Assembly (NCBI GenBank): GCA_030562195.1
Contig: CM060200.1
Location: forward strand, 39,901,084-39,965,083
DNA: 64,000 nucleotides
Source: Nipponacmea schrenckii
Taxonomy: Eukaryota > Mollusca > Gastropoda > Lottiidae
Direction: 5' to 3'
A program made the translations under genes and the position numbers. Numbering within the stretch: the stretch's first letter is position 1; every line of letters starts with the position of its first letter. Positions 1 to 12,174 of this stretch are shown one piece after another. The notes beneath the pieces are model-generated. The model ran no database searches, was not told where the DNA came from, and was given only the letters and a program-made list of their open reading frames with translations.

Positions 1-380
1 TTCTTGATATCTTCAATGACACCAAGAATGGCATCTCTTGCTTCAATATTGGCATCACTGCCAGTTACCCTTGGACCTAGGCTGACCAGAGACTCCAAAG
101 TTACCCGCACTCTTTCTTCAACAAAGTCTGTCGGTACTGATCCCCTGATTGTAAGAGGTTGTGGGAAACTATTCAATCTGTTATGAACAAGAAACGTCAA
201 TATAGCATGAGTGAATAGCAGCAAAGGAATCAAAGTTAATCCATTCACAGAATTGTGGTGAAAATGTTTGCCTTTTCTTTTAGAAAATTCATCGTCGTTG
301 CTTTCGTTGCTGAAGTTGAATTGATGAGAGTGTTCTGTTGACTCATTGACAGCTGAACGCTGGCGAAGGGAGGAGTCCAT
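1..380 (-). CDS. ERMP1: ERMP1-like ER metallopeptidase, N-terminal exon (partial)
   Basis: First coding exon of an endoplasmic reticulum metallopeptidase 1-like protein, an M28-family zinc peptidase of the ER membrane. Reading on the minus strand from the ATG at 380-378, 126 codons are open to the window edge, so the protein continues outside. Residues 1-47 are polar, rich in Ser, Asn, His and Lys. Residues ~48-66 are hydrophobic (GLTLIPLLLFTHAILTFLV), fitting a signal-anchor with the rest in the ER lumen. Then come FPQPLTIRG and LGPRVTGSDANIEARDAIL (~101-119), which matches the LGPR-x-TGS start of the ERMP1 peptidase domain. The metal-binding residues lie beyond the window. The start is chosen because it precedes the cytosolic segment and lies 227 bp from the divergent ZRANB2 start. 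Family call is from memory of the motif, not from a search. Confidence 0.82.
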   Translation of the reverse strand, partial: MDSSLRQRSAVNESTEHSHQFNFSNESNDDEFSKRKGKHFHHNSVNGLTLIPLLLFTHAILTFLVHNRLNSFPQPLTIRGSVPTDFVEERVRVTLESLVSLGPRVTGSDANIEARDAILGVIEDIK

Positions 381-606
381 CCTTTGTGCCCCTTTTCAAT
401 AACAAAATTTTGATAACTCAATGATCGATTTGCAATGAATATGCGGATTAATTTAGTATAAATGTATCTTTATTATTTTCATAACAAGTACATTCATGGT
501 GGCCCGATCGTAACCTTCAATCTACTTTCATTTTAGTTCTTGTTCACTGAATAATCCGGACTACAAAACTGCAGCGCCACCATTCTTACATTAATAATCT
601 GGAAGG
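381..606. promoter_or_regulatory. Bidirectional promoter ERMP1-like / ZRANB2
   Basis: 226 bp separate the start codons of two divergently transcribed genes, so both 5' UTRs and both core promoters must sit here. The DNA is AT-rich with a GC-richer patch next to ZRANB2 (545-590, including TCCGGAC and CAGCGCCACC). No TATA box is evident at a convincing distance. The shared-promoter role is inferred from the geometry. Confidence 0.65.
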
Positions 607-3600
607 ATGTCTACGAAGGAAAGTGCAGGCGGAGGCCGATTCAAACAAAGTGAAGGAGACTGGACCTGCTCAGATCCAAGGTATTTAAATTACAAAAGAA
701 AGCATTCCATTTTGAACGATTTAATGCACATAGAATTCAATATTTAGGTGCTAAACGCCTGGCGGAATATCCAATTCAATTGGTAAGGGAAGATAACTCT
801 TGATGAGTTGATGTGTCAACTACAGACTACAACTGGATTATTGTATTTTTTTTTTTACTTTCTTATTAACAGCTGTGGAAATGTGAACTTTGCCAGAAGA
901 AGTGAATGTAACAAATGTGGAGCAAGTAAAAATAACACCCCTAGCATAAGTAAGCATAAAATTCATTGACTATATATCATTTTTTTAATTTTTGTTGGCA
1001 TGGGCTGTACAAGTGTCAAGATATACATTACAGTTAGAGGTCCAAAGCATTCTCTAACTCTAAAAGTAAAGAGGTGTAGCCAGAAATGGAGAAAGTTTCA
1101 TTCCTAATGTCTAAAGAGATCCATGTATAACATTTCACAATATAGGCTTGCCGATGACGGTCCACAGCCTTATAAGCGTAAATTGACTAGGCCAACTCCC
1201 CCTTTTGAATGCTTATTGATATCTTACCCTTTCCAGTAAAGAAAGATGGAACTTTGGTTAAAAAAGGTGGGCATGAAATTGGAAAGCAGATGGCTGAGAA
1301 GAGTAAAGGTCTGTTCAGTGCCGATGATTGGCAGTGTAAAAGGTAAAAATAAATCTCATTGCTCTAATTAAAACAGACATTTAGAAACATAGTTGTGTAT
1401 TGTCTAATAAGAAAACCGATTTCATTGAAAGTTCATATAATAACCCAATAATGTGATAAAAATCAGCTTCAAATGAACTAGATAAATTGTCATTTGCATG
1501 ATACAAAGCCTTTTGAATAGTTCAAGGAAGAAAAAATAAAGATTTAAATTCCCACTTTACATAGAAATTGCATATTTAGCCCTTTCAGTAACAAAATGTT
1601 AGACAAAAAAAAGATATTCATTTGTGATATGAAGACTTCTAAAGAGCAAGTAGTAGCTTCGTTGTAAATTTGAAATTCTTGTTCAATTTCTCATACACAA
1701 ACTTTTATTTTTTAGTTGTGGCAATGTAAACTGGGCTAGAAGAATGACCTGCAATGTTTGTAATGCACCAAAATATGGCAAAGTTGAACAAAGGACAGGT
1801 TATGGTGGTGGGTTTATGGAAAGAGATGAAGTTGTAGAATATAAAGAAAAAGTAGAAAATGATGATGATGACTATGATGAGGTATACCTTTGAAATATAT
1901 TAATTCAGCTGATTTGATAATGCTTACACAATGTTGAATATATAATCCATTAGGACAGTTACTAAATCAAAGTATATACCAGTATATATGTTTGATGAGA
2001 TCTCTGACACCTGTGCAGCACAGGAAGTTGACTTTGATTATATGCTCACAAATAGTTTAAATCAAAATAAAATATCTTCAGCTTCAGAACATCTTGGTTT
2101 GACAATTTGCCCAGCTGAAACATGAGGCTTGTACTCCAACACGATGATATAGATTTAGAAGCAATGAGCCCAAATATAACAAAAGATAATAATTATCTAA
2201 TAAATTCACACATCTTTAATACATGGGTCTATAACGTTTCAACACTTAGTTTACATCTTGTATCCTCTTTCACCATTTCATCTGATGGCGACCAGTGTAA
2301 CTTTTGTAGAACTGTTATGTACTCTTGTATTTAATAATTGTGTATTTATCCTATAATAATTATCTTGTGTTATATATAAAAAGATAGAAGCTTCTAAAGA
2401 TAGTCAATACACTACTCTAGCTGAATCAATGTCATACTGGCCATTACTTTAAAGAAGCTTCTACTCTTGTTTAGTGGAAACATAGTGCATGTTCTTACTC
2501 ACCTGTATTCTAGTTTGGCCGATTAAAGAAAGGGAGAAGGGGTAAATTACCAATAGTTCAGTCAATAAAAGAAATAACACCAGCCCCACCTCCTGAAGAA
2601 GATGAAGATGATGAAGAAGAAGATGACGAGGATGGAGATGTATCAAAATATATGTTAGAATCAGATGATGTAAGTCACAGAGAGAAGTGAATATCACAGC
2701 AGTTAGAGCGTTGGTTCTTTATGTCTTGACATCATTTGCTTGGATACATTGAAATGTCGTACGTCAGTTCTTATCTCGATCATTGTGTAAAAGTCTGATG
2801 ACCTTAAATAAGTCATCTTCACTCACAATTCCAGTCCACCCAGCTGTAAATGGGTACAGATAATCCGGGGAAAGATCAATGCCAAGAGGTTTGGCCAAGG
2901 AACAGCTGGTAGAAAGGATCCCTGTCACTGCAGACTTGTGAGCCTCAGTTGTTATCCTTGTAAAATCTAGTTGTTTCTTTCTTTTTTTTCAATTAACTGC
3001 TGTATGTAGACAGAAAGGGATAACATTGAGTACATGGATAAATACAAGCATTTTGCCAACACTATTGAGTTATATCATGTTAAAGATGTTACTTTGATAT
3101 AGCTCACCATTTTCATTAGGTGCAGGAGAGTAGGATGTTAAACTCCATTCATTTCATTTTCATAATAGCACAGGTAGAATCTCCAAACTCTCCAAACAGT
3201 GCTCATTGAAGTACAGCTCAGATTCAGTAAAAATCTGACTCAAGAGCTCAAAACTGATTGGCTAAATGATAATTTATGCGATAGTTTATTGACTCAGACT
3301 TTGTAATAGTACCCTGTAGGCCACATGCCAAGCATTATAGCGTTTATAACATTTTAAACCTCCGTAATATATTTGAAGGATAATAGATATTTGTATTGTT
3401 TGTCAATACAATATATATGATGGGATGTTGCGATAGTGAGCTATCAGGTTGCATTTGAAAACTGAGATCTTTTATGCATTTTGCATTTTAGGAAGATGCT
3501 GATTTATCGAAATATGCATTAAGTGATGACAGTGATAACGAGTCAAAGTCTAAATCTGAACAGAAAACTACCAACAACACAAAGAAATCATCACCGATCT

Positions 3601-4900
3601 AAATCCAGGTCACTTTCCAGATCTTATTCAAGTTCTTCTTCAAGCTCCAGCTCAAGGTCAAGGTCATCAAGTTCCCGGAGAAGGAGGAGTTACTCTAGGT
3701 CAAGGTAACTGGTAAAGGGTACAAGTCAAAGGTCGCTATCAACTTCCAGCCAATTTTGGGTGTTGGTGTATTGTTACCTCTTTAGATCATTATAAGAAAT
3801 TAGGTAGAGCAGATTTTGATTAGCATCTTACTGCTAAAAGTCTTTCCTGTTACTTATTGTATCTTAGAGTAAAGGTCCTGATTCTTTTGAATTAAATTTG
3901 TCACATGGGTCAATTTGACATTCCAAATTTTAATTTACGATAAAATAAAGATTAAGAGAAATGGTGCCAATGTTTTTCTGTTTGGATTGCTGATAAATGG
4001 TTGTAAATTTATACTTTTGTCAACACCATGACTGAGTTTACTCTTGAGACAAAAAGCCAGCATGAAATTTTTATTTCTGGTGTTTCCACTAGTTAAATTG
4101 CTGAACCGTTGCAGTTCAAGAACTGAAAACCTTTTTTCTGGTTCTGCAATTTAAAGCCTGCTTTTTCGTTAAGAAATAGAGGCGTACTAATTATATGATT
4201 GCACACGCAACATTGGTATTCTTGTATATCGCAATATGTCTATTATAATGTGCATGTTTTTTGGGAACCAGATAAAGTAAATGGAAACACAGCGTTTTTA
4301 CAATTCCGAGTGGAAACACAGTTCTAGTGTCAACAACCCAAAGATGACTTTAATATACTTTTTTTAGGTCAAGATCACGATCAAGAGACAGATATCAAAA
4401 GCGTAGACGAAGTACATCTGATTCACGCTCCAGATCAAGATCACCAAAGAGAAGGCTGTCCAACTCCAATAGGTCCAGGTTTGATATAGGGTAGAAGAGT
4501 TGTAGGCCGGTCTTATGACTCTTCATTTTTCTGACTTGTCTATTGAGTGCTCTATATTACCTCCATGTACAATAGGTCACTCTTGTTAAATATAGTATCA
4601 TTTCTCCTAAATAATTTTTGTATCAGGACAGACCTCAATTTGCTGTACCTCTAACTTTGAATATAGTTTTTTAAGTGACAATTGCTCTCCACAGGATACG
4701 ACACACTGGTCAAGCCGATTAAAGCCTTACCATTTCTAAGTAGGATATCCAATCAGCTAGCCAGCAAATAGTTGATGGCTGTTAAATAAAATAAATGTTT
4801 TGAAATTCTCAAGTAAATGCTTTTTTGAAACATAACCTCCGGTCTTTCCTTTTTATTGATGTTATTTATATTGAAATCTTTGTTTAATTTCAGGCATTGA
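607..4900 (+). CDS. ZRANB2: ZRANB2 splicing factor (8 exons, apparent frameshift in exon 6)
   Basis: Zinc finger Ran-binding domain protein 2, a nuclear RNA-binding splicing regulator. Coding exons: 607-680, 873-949, 1237-1342, 1716-1881, 2514-2669, 3492-3704, 4368-4478 (or 4472), 4894-4900; all introns are GT-AG and phases match. The first RanBP2-type finger is split over exons 1-2 (CSDPSCGNVNFARRSECNKC), the second over exons 3-4 (CKSCGNVNWARRMTCNVC). Both keep four Cys and the W/N/R residues that read single-stranded RNA. The family signature RTGYGGGF follows in exon 4. Exon 5 is acidic and ends near DVSKYMLESDD; exon 6 opens with EDADLSKYALSDDSD, then changes frame to a Ser/Arg-rich domain that runs through exon 7 and ends NRSRH-stop. 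The acidic frame meets TAA at 3600-3602, while the RS part is open one base later. With that shift repaired the protein would be about 302 residues; as read it stops at 229. Confidence 0.93.
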
Positions 4901-4991
4901 TGACAAGTTCAAAAAGTGAAAACCAAGATACAACTTTATATTGCTGATACATTATAATATCCTTATTTCTTCGTGGATTGGTAACCCACAA

Positions 4992-4997
4992 AATAAA
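4992..4997 (+). terminator. ZRANB2 polyadenylation signal candidate
   Basis: AATAAA lies 92 bp after the ZRANB2 stop, with further A/T-rich hexamers just downstream. Position and sequence fit a poly(A) signal; no transcript evidence is available. Confidence 0.5.
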
Positions 4998-6050
4998 ATA
5001 ATTTAAATAAATATAATATTATATCAGTACAATAGAATCCTCCATCTTTTAAACACTTTATTAACTTGATATAAACAATAGGTTGGGCAATATTAAAAAA
5101 TTTCCGCCCTTTTCTTCTTCATATTAAATAATTAAATAAAATTCAATTGCTATCAGCTTATTCTATTTTAAACATAAAATTCATTCTCACCACAGCTGGT
5201 CTGAAAATAGGAGTACATAATTGAAATGTCATTTTTAGTCATAAAACAGTATCCAATTTCAGTAAAAATATATTCAGTTTTAGATTAAAAAAAAAAAATT
5301 TTTTTTCTCATTTCAAATTTGTAATATATAATGAATTATGCTAATTAATATTTTTATTCATTAATATCCTTATAACACTGCAGGTAGCTTCATTTACCTA
5401 GTGTGACATATCTTAGCTATTTTTTGCCATATACATTTTAAGTAAAGACCATAATTATAAAGGTACAAATTATTATTGAAACAATGGAGATAAATAGCAA
5501 TACCTTGACAATGATAATAAAAAACATTAATGAAATTCAAAGTATTGGAATAATATCTACTATAAAAGTTTGATTACAGAAATTAATGTTTTAATTAAGT
5601 TACAATCTTGTTATTTCTGTTGTATGAAATAAACTGTTATAGCCAGATTTTAGTTTTTTACTGTTTCTCCTAGGAACTCTTTCTACAGAGACTTTAAGCT
5701 GGGTTTCCGTGCTTCAATCTTCCAATTCCAAAGCCTTGAAGTCTAAGAATCACCAAATGTCACTTATTACTATCAATTGGACCCATGTGTCTCCCATATT
5801 TACCAAAAGCAGTACCAATACTAGTTGAAGGAACCTGGCTGCCATTTATACACCATGATAATAGCCACTAGCCAGGTAACAGATTCCCATTGATGATAGA
5901 TTTACAACCAGTGAAAACATTAAACAATGAAGATAAGACTTGCTTGAAAGCCAGTCTAGAAGATTAGGATGTCAATGACTTTTTCCACCTTTCATCACAA
6001 ACTAGATAATAAGGTAATCCATCACATATCAACCTATATATCAAACAGCA
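4998..6050. other. Convergent intergenic region, ZRANB2 and LRRC42 3' ends
   Basis: About 1 kb of AT-rich sequence between two convergent genes. It presumably holds both 3' UTRs. I see no further coding signal or repeat array. Confidence 0.6.
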
Positions 6051-8803
6051 TCACCAAGAATCCATTAGATCTGACAATGTAAGCTTATTAGTTTTAATTT
6101 GCACATCACCATATATCTCTTTAAGTTGATTATTTTCTGTATCTAAAGTTCTTAAAGGTGATTTTTGGACAGTTTTTTCAGGAATAACACAACCTGTTAC
6201 TGGACTTGACTTTATAAATATCAATCTGGATTGCTTCCTTGGTTTAATATCTGAAACTGATGATCCTTTCTCTTCTTTCACAGTCCTTTTATCTGAAAGA
6301 TATCTTTATTACTTGAAAATGACCATAGAATTGTTTCAACGTCTACTAACATTTATTTTGTCGAAATGTAGGCCTATGTTGTTTCATCTTCAACTTGAAA
6401 TTTAAAAGCCACAATGAAAGATGTATACATTTTTGTCTAGTATGCTTTGCAAATACTGTTCTACAACTACAGAATGTGATAAGTGTATTATGGATTATCC
6501 TTCTATCACCCCTTTATATTGAACTATTACAGTACAGATAAGAAGATGAAACATAATCAAAATACTCACAGAAGTTTCTGTTCAACAATTTACTAGGTTT
6601 ATCTGGTGGTTGTAATGTCTGTTGTTTCCATGTTTCTATTGTAAGAGTTGCCCACCCTGTGTTTTTAACGGTTAATACATGTGTTGTATCATCTTGACAC
6701 AAGACTAGATTCATTGATTTTAATGCTTCTCTTATCCGGATCTGAAAACAAACAATTCTCAAAATTTGTATATTTTTAAAGGCTATAGATTTTGGAACAA
6801 AAATTTTAATAAAAAAATCAACGAAGACAGGCACAATTTGATTAAAAATATCAATCATAAAGACAAAATAGCTATTGGAAGAAAATAGACACCTTGAATA
6901 TAAAAATGCACATTGGAACTTGCCCATTATAGAAAACAATGAAAACAGACCTAGAATAAAAAAATGTATTATGAAAAAACTTGAGACTTGCCTCGCGTAC
7001 CGATGTGTTTGAGACATTTAAAACTTCTAGGTTTTGAAAGCATTTTAAATATCTTAAAACCAATGATGAAATATTGGAATTTTCTACAAAACAACAATTT
7101 CAAATATTTAAATGTTGACATTTTCTTTTATTAATTATTTCCTTATTTCTTAAATATATTTTTAATCTTTCATACTAGGTAAACATCTTATCTAATTTTA
7201 TGTATTTTTTCTACAAATCCATCCTTTTAAAACTAGATATAAAGTTACCTCCCTTCATCACAAAAAACATAAGTATCAAAATTATATTTATCAGGTTTGG
7301 AACTATTTCAGAGCTTTCTTGCTATAAGGTGTTTGGAGAAGATTAGGGTGGTCGTAAGAAGAGTTCAGATAGAGCTTGTAACCAAGATTACACTTACCAA
7401 GGTGATTCAAATTCAATACACCTAATTTAAAAACGCAATCTTACTTATTACTCACTGATGTTATAATATCAACCAATATAGATACAAATAGTAGAATTAA
7501 AATAGTTCTCAATATACAATCAACATTACCAGATAGGTCAAGATGAAGTAATTGTAGAGGTCCCTTCTGTAACATTCTGATAGGTGTGGTTAGTTTTCTG
7601 ATCCCGACATCACTCAAGCCATTATTTCTTAAACATAATATCTCTAATCTGAAACAGAGATATTCATACACACATGGGTATGATTCAAAACAACACCAAG
7701 TTATTTTAGGTAGTCTAAGCATTACTGTAATATTAGTCTGTGATAAGTTGTGTTTATGATTTGATTTGTCTCAGAAACGGAAATTTCATCAACAGCAATA
7801 GTGTCCACAGCTCACCCTCGATATTTGAGCCTTCAAATCTATTCTACGCAGTTGAATGTTAAAATGACTGCAATATTAAAAAGGACATAGTATATAGAAA
7901 TAGAAAGTAAAATTCCTAGTGTACGGTATTTTTGAAAGAATTATGCTTATCATATATTTATAGTACTTCTAGTTAAAAATGAGAAGGAAATCTAGTTAAC
8001 AAGAAAACTAAATCTAGTTAACAAGAGAAAGAAATCTAGTTAACAAGAGAATGAAATCTAGTTAACAAGAGAATGAAATCTAGTTAACAAGAGAATAAAC
8101 AAGAGAATGAAATCTAGTTAACAAGAGAATGAAATCTAGTTAACAAGAGAATGAAATCTAGTTAACAAGAGAATGAAATCTAGTTAACAAGAGAATGAAA
8201 TCTAGTTAACAAGAGAATGAAATCTAGTTAACAAGAGAATAAAATCTAGTTAACAAGAGAATGAAATCTAGTTAACAAGAGAATGAAATCTAGTTAACAG
8301 GAGAATGAAATCTAGTTAACAAGAGAATGAAATCTAGTTAACAAGAGAATAAACAAGAGAATGAAATAAAGTAATTACCTATCTAGTTTAGAAATATGAT
8401 GTAAAATATCATGTTCATCTCCAATACCATTACCTGATATATCTAACTCTTTTAAATATTGAAACATTGTCATCTGGTAATAATAGTTATTTAAACACAA
8501 ATGGTTGTTACACACCGATAAACCAGATAAAACATCTCCTTCATATGAATCACAGAACAGTCTTAATGATGCCTGCGATTCTGGACATGGCGATTTGAAC
8601 TTCCCTAATTCTTCTGACTTTTGAAAGATTTTAATTCCCACAACATCAGGAAATCCAAATAAAGAGTCGACCAAGTTGATATTTAAAGCTATGTAATATA
8701 TACAGATGTCAGACAATGAACTAGGGCTTTGAAGATGATGAATATCAGAAGGGTGGTCTTCAGTGATGTTTTGTGTTAAGTTTTCTGTTTTAATCTTCTT
8801 CAT
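6051..8803 (-). CDS. LRRC42: LRRC42 leucine-rich-repeat protein (5 exons)
   Basis: Leucine-rich repeat-containing protein 42, a conserved animal protein of uncertain molecular role. Coding exons on the minus strand: 8803-8379, 7648-7530, 7083-6992, 6741-6570, 6292-6051. Phases join cleanly to 350 codons including the stop (349 residues), somewhat shorter than the vertebrate protein. Diagnostic blocks in order: NLVDSLFGFPDVV (exon 1, the IDSLIGFPE region of vertebrates); LKELDISGNGIGDEHDILHH; LEILCLRNNGLSDVGIRKLT with TPIRMLQKG (exon 2); LEVLNVSNTSVRE (exon 3); NTGWATLTIETW (exon 4); NFYKRTVKEEK at the exon 4/5 join. The C-terminus is polar and ends LSDLMDSW. The exon 3 donor is GAG|GCAAGT, a consensus GC-AG intron; the other introns are GT-AG. 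Intron 1 holds a 22-bp minisatellite. The gene is head-to-head with HSPB11, as in human. Confidence 0.92.
7989..8366. repeat. 22-bp minisatellite in LRRC42 intron 1
   Basis: About 16 near-identical copies of a unit reading GAATGAAATCTAGTTAACAA plus GA, with two short units containing AATAAACAAGA. It ends about 12 bp from the exon 1 donor. Confidence 0.95.
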
Positions 8804-9179
8804 TTTCTAAGCTATAAACCTATGGCTACCACACTTGTTGAGACTTGAAGTTGAATATCAACAAAAAGATATTAGCAAACTTGTAGAGTTTAGCTTTTCA
8901 ATTTTATTCCTTTTTTTTTTTAAAGGGATTGAATGCTTGAATATAAATGTGTTTTGTTATCTTATGTTGAAACTATTAAAAAGGATTTGATTTAAGTATA
9001 GAGACCTATAATTACAATTAGTGAAGTTAGTGTAGATTATAATGGATTCGCATTTCGCGGAAAATTTATCTACAGGAAACGGAAGTTACAATGTTTACTC
9101 TTATTACACTTGCGCACTCTTGCGCATTTTTTAGCAGACACTTGACAACAAATATTTTTGCTTTTACAACAGACTAAAG
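8804..9179. promoter_or_regulatory. Bidirectional promoter LRRC42 / HSPB11
   Basis: 376 bp between divergent start codons. An ETS-like ACGGAAGT lies at 9079-9086, and two TGCGCA boxes lie at 9111-9116 and 9121-9126, a spacing close to an NRF-1 tandem site. These motifs are typical of TATA-less bidirectional housekeeping promoters. The factor assignments are inference from motifs alone. Confidence 0.65.
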
Positions 9180-10804
9180 ATGTTTGACTTGGCTCTTTCT
9201 GAAGCTGGTGCCCAGATTATTTTAGCTACATCAAGTGATGATAAATATCCACCAGAAAATATGATTGACGGGTAAATATACACTGAGATTTGGGACTTTG
9301 TGAGCCTGTGAAATGGTGTCTTGGTTTTCCAAACTACATAGGCTATAGGTTTAGGTTTGGAAGAGACAATTGCCAATTGAATTGGGAATAAATAAATAAA
9401 TATAATTAGGGATAAATAGTATATTTAGAAGAATCAACCTGTTCATGAATTTCAAGCATTGATTATAAATAGTCTGCATCCTTCTGTTTTATATTCTGTA
9501 GGATTGCTCCTGCTGTATTATTATAGGACACTGCTCTTTCACTGCCCTGATAAGCCTTATTGCCTCAATGTACACTCTACTCTACTGTCTCACCAACTGT
9601 CCCACTGTTTATTCAGAAACATTTTCAACCGATTTTAGATTTACAATCATCAAATAAAATTTGCTTGCATTGATGTGCTAGTTAATGCCTGTAGATTCAT
9701 ATTTTATTTTGTAGAAAAGATGACACCTTCTGGGCTACCTGTGGTTTGTATCCTCAAGAGTTTGTGATACGATTTACATCTTCTGTTAATATCAACTCAG
9801 TTTCATTAACAAGTTATAATAGTAAGTAATGTTAAACTGAATCATCTTCAGTAATTATAATAATCATCATAAATAACCATGTAATCATCATTAGTAATCA
9901 TTTATTCGTCCTAAGTAAAAAAAAAATCATCATTAGTAATCATTTTTTCATCATAAGTAAAAAAAAAATCATCATTAGTAATCATTTTTTCATCATAAGT
10001 AATCATTCATTAGTAATCATTTTATCATCATTAGTAATCATTTGGTCATCATAAGTAATCATTCATTAGTAATCATTTTATCATCATTAGTAATCATTTT
10101 GTCATCAAAAGTAATCATTCATTAGTAATCATTTTGTCATCATTAGTAAACATTTTGTCGTCATATGTATTCATTCATTAGTAATCATTTTATCGTCATT
10201 AGTAATCATTTTAGACACAGGGAGTTTTGGTGGTTTGATATTGATGAATTGTTTTAATTTTGACCCACGTAGAAGATTTTATTAATTAAATTATTATTCA
10301 TTCCAGTTCGTGATTTAAAATTAGAGGTGAATTCAGATGATTCTCAGAATTTTAAAACAATTGAACAGAAAGGTATGTTTATACAGTATCAATTTGTTTG
10401 ATATTTAGAAATGAGGTCTGTTTCAGTATAACGTACCTTGTATTAAGTCGTGTACCAGTATATGTACTGTCTATCCATATTATGTTATTGTTTTTTTAAG
10501 TGAACTGATCATGGGCCAATTTGCTGACTGTGTGAAGTTTATTAATTTTTGTAGGATGGAAAACTATGGACATAAATAATTTCTCTGGGAACCTCAAAAA
10601 TGCAATCCTGAATTCTATCAAATCAAAGCAATGTGTCCTATATTTTTTTTTCCAGAACTCCAGTCATCAGATTCAGCACCTCAAATAGAAGATTTTTCAT
10701 TTGGAAATATAAAAGCTCAGAATCTAAGAGTGGTAATAGAATCTGGTTATGATCATTTCTGTGCTGTATATAAAATCACTGTTAATGGAACAGCTGTTCA
10801 CTGA
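9180..10804 (+). CDS. HSPB11: IFT25 / HSPB11 intraflagellar transport protein (4 exons)
   Basis: Intraflagellar transport protein 25 homologue, a small jelly-roll (DOC1/galactose-binding-like fold) subunit of IFT-B that pairs with IFT27 in cilia. Coding exons 9180-9271, 9715-9821, 10307-10372, 10656-10804 join in phase to 138 codons including the stop (137 residues; human is 144). Diagnostic blocks: ALSEAGAQIILATSSDD and YPPENMIDG in exon 1; KDDTFWATCGLYPQEFVIRF in exon 2, matching the DG-x-x-x-TFW-x-T-x-G-x-x-PQEF-I core that includes the calcium-binding loop; FGNIKAQNLRVVIESGYDHF in exon 4, matching the RF-I-V-x-x-x-x-DHF C-terminal strand. All introns are GT-AG. Intron 2 carries a short tandem repeat. 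Confidence 0.93.
9835..10215. repeat. Short tandem repeat in HSPB11 intron 2
   Basis: Degenerate direct repeats of CATTAGTAATCATTTT alternating with CATCATAAGTAATCATT; units of about 17-36 bp. Confidence 0.85.
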
Positions 10805-12170
10805 TAAATTCATTGTTATTTTCTGTTTATTTTCTGTTTCCGTCCACATGGAATGACAACAATATCTATTACTTTGGTATCAAATGTGTATACGATGTTA
10901 CAAAGCTTTATATTGAATTCAGTGTTTATAAATCAAGTCATATTTAAATCTTGTTTTGAAAGACTTTGTTTTTTGTCTGACTTAATATTTTTATGTGTCA
11001 TTTTGTCTTATTCATGTGTTGAATGCATTATTGGCATATCGCAAAATCTTTTATTTTCTTAGTGTATCATCATTCCAACTCAACTCCTGTACATAATACA
11101 TTAAGATGAGTTGATTATTCAACTATATTTAACCAGTCAAGCAGAAGATGATATTTCTAGAGATTTATTTCTTTTTTTGTTGCACATTTTTTTCTCTTTA
11201 ATTTGTTTAAGTGTAACTCATATTTTTAGTTTATATTTTTGGTAAACCAATAATTGTTCAAATATGGTAATTCTCTTAAGGTTTATGTAACCATGATATT
11301 TGTATAAATAATTTTATAGTTCACACCTTGTCATACAAACATAAGTTCATTGTGTGGCATTCAATTTATTTCCATGCTTTGTTTTTGTATCAATTTTTTT
11401 TTTTGATTTTTTTTTTTTTTGGGAAGTATCTAGAATAAACAGAAATAGGTAGAGCATTTTGGTTTGCTCCAAACATTTTTAAATGGGCTTGAATCAAAAA
11501 TGAATATCTGAAACTGAATTTGTGCTGGAAATGAAGAGCTTATTTATGGTGCCAATTTAAGTTCAATTTTTCTTTATTTTGTTTCTTGAAATAATTTATT
11601 ATTTTCTTCTTAGGTGATAATTATTTATTATAGATAATCTGTTCTTTTTTCCCTCTATATTTGTTAAAAGTTTCAATAGATCTTGCAGCAATGGAAAAAA
11701 GTATCATAGTTCAAGCTCAGTGCTGTTCACAGCTCTAGTTATTATTTTTTTTCAAATATAGAATTAGTAATTTATTTAATAATAATAGTCTTTAGTTCAC
11801 ATGGGGTAGAATAAGGTCCAATGGTCCTGTCAAACATTCAGTCCAATGGTACATTACAATAAATGATGTGGAAACAAAATTTAAAAAATTGGATGCACAC
11901 AGATGGGCCCCAAAATGTGGATACAGATGTACGCAATCTCTCCCTCATATCTTTGATATGGTTAACAGAAAGGGCTCTTATGTAGTCTACTCCTCGGAGA
12001 TATGTTATTTGTTAACATTTTGTTCCAAAACTGTCATAATAATTTATATCTATGTCCTCAAATTTCTTTTGCAGCGTATATTGTAATCGTCCGGGCGGTC
12101 AAGTGGTCTGTTCACATTTGTTTGGGCTCATTCTACACGCTACAATTCTTTATAGATTATTGTGATTTTC
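10805..12170. other. HSPB11 3' UTR and intergenic region
   Basis: AT-rich, T-run-rich sequence after the HSPB11 stop. Candidate poly(A) signals are AATAAA at 11434-11439 and near 11858. No exon is convincing on either strand. Confidence 0.5.
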
Positions 12171-12174
12171 TTTT

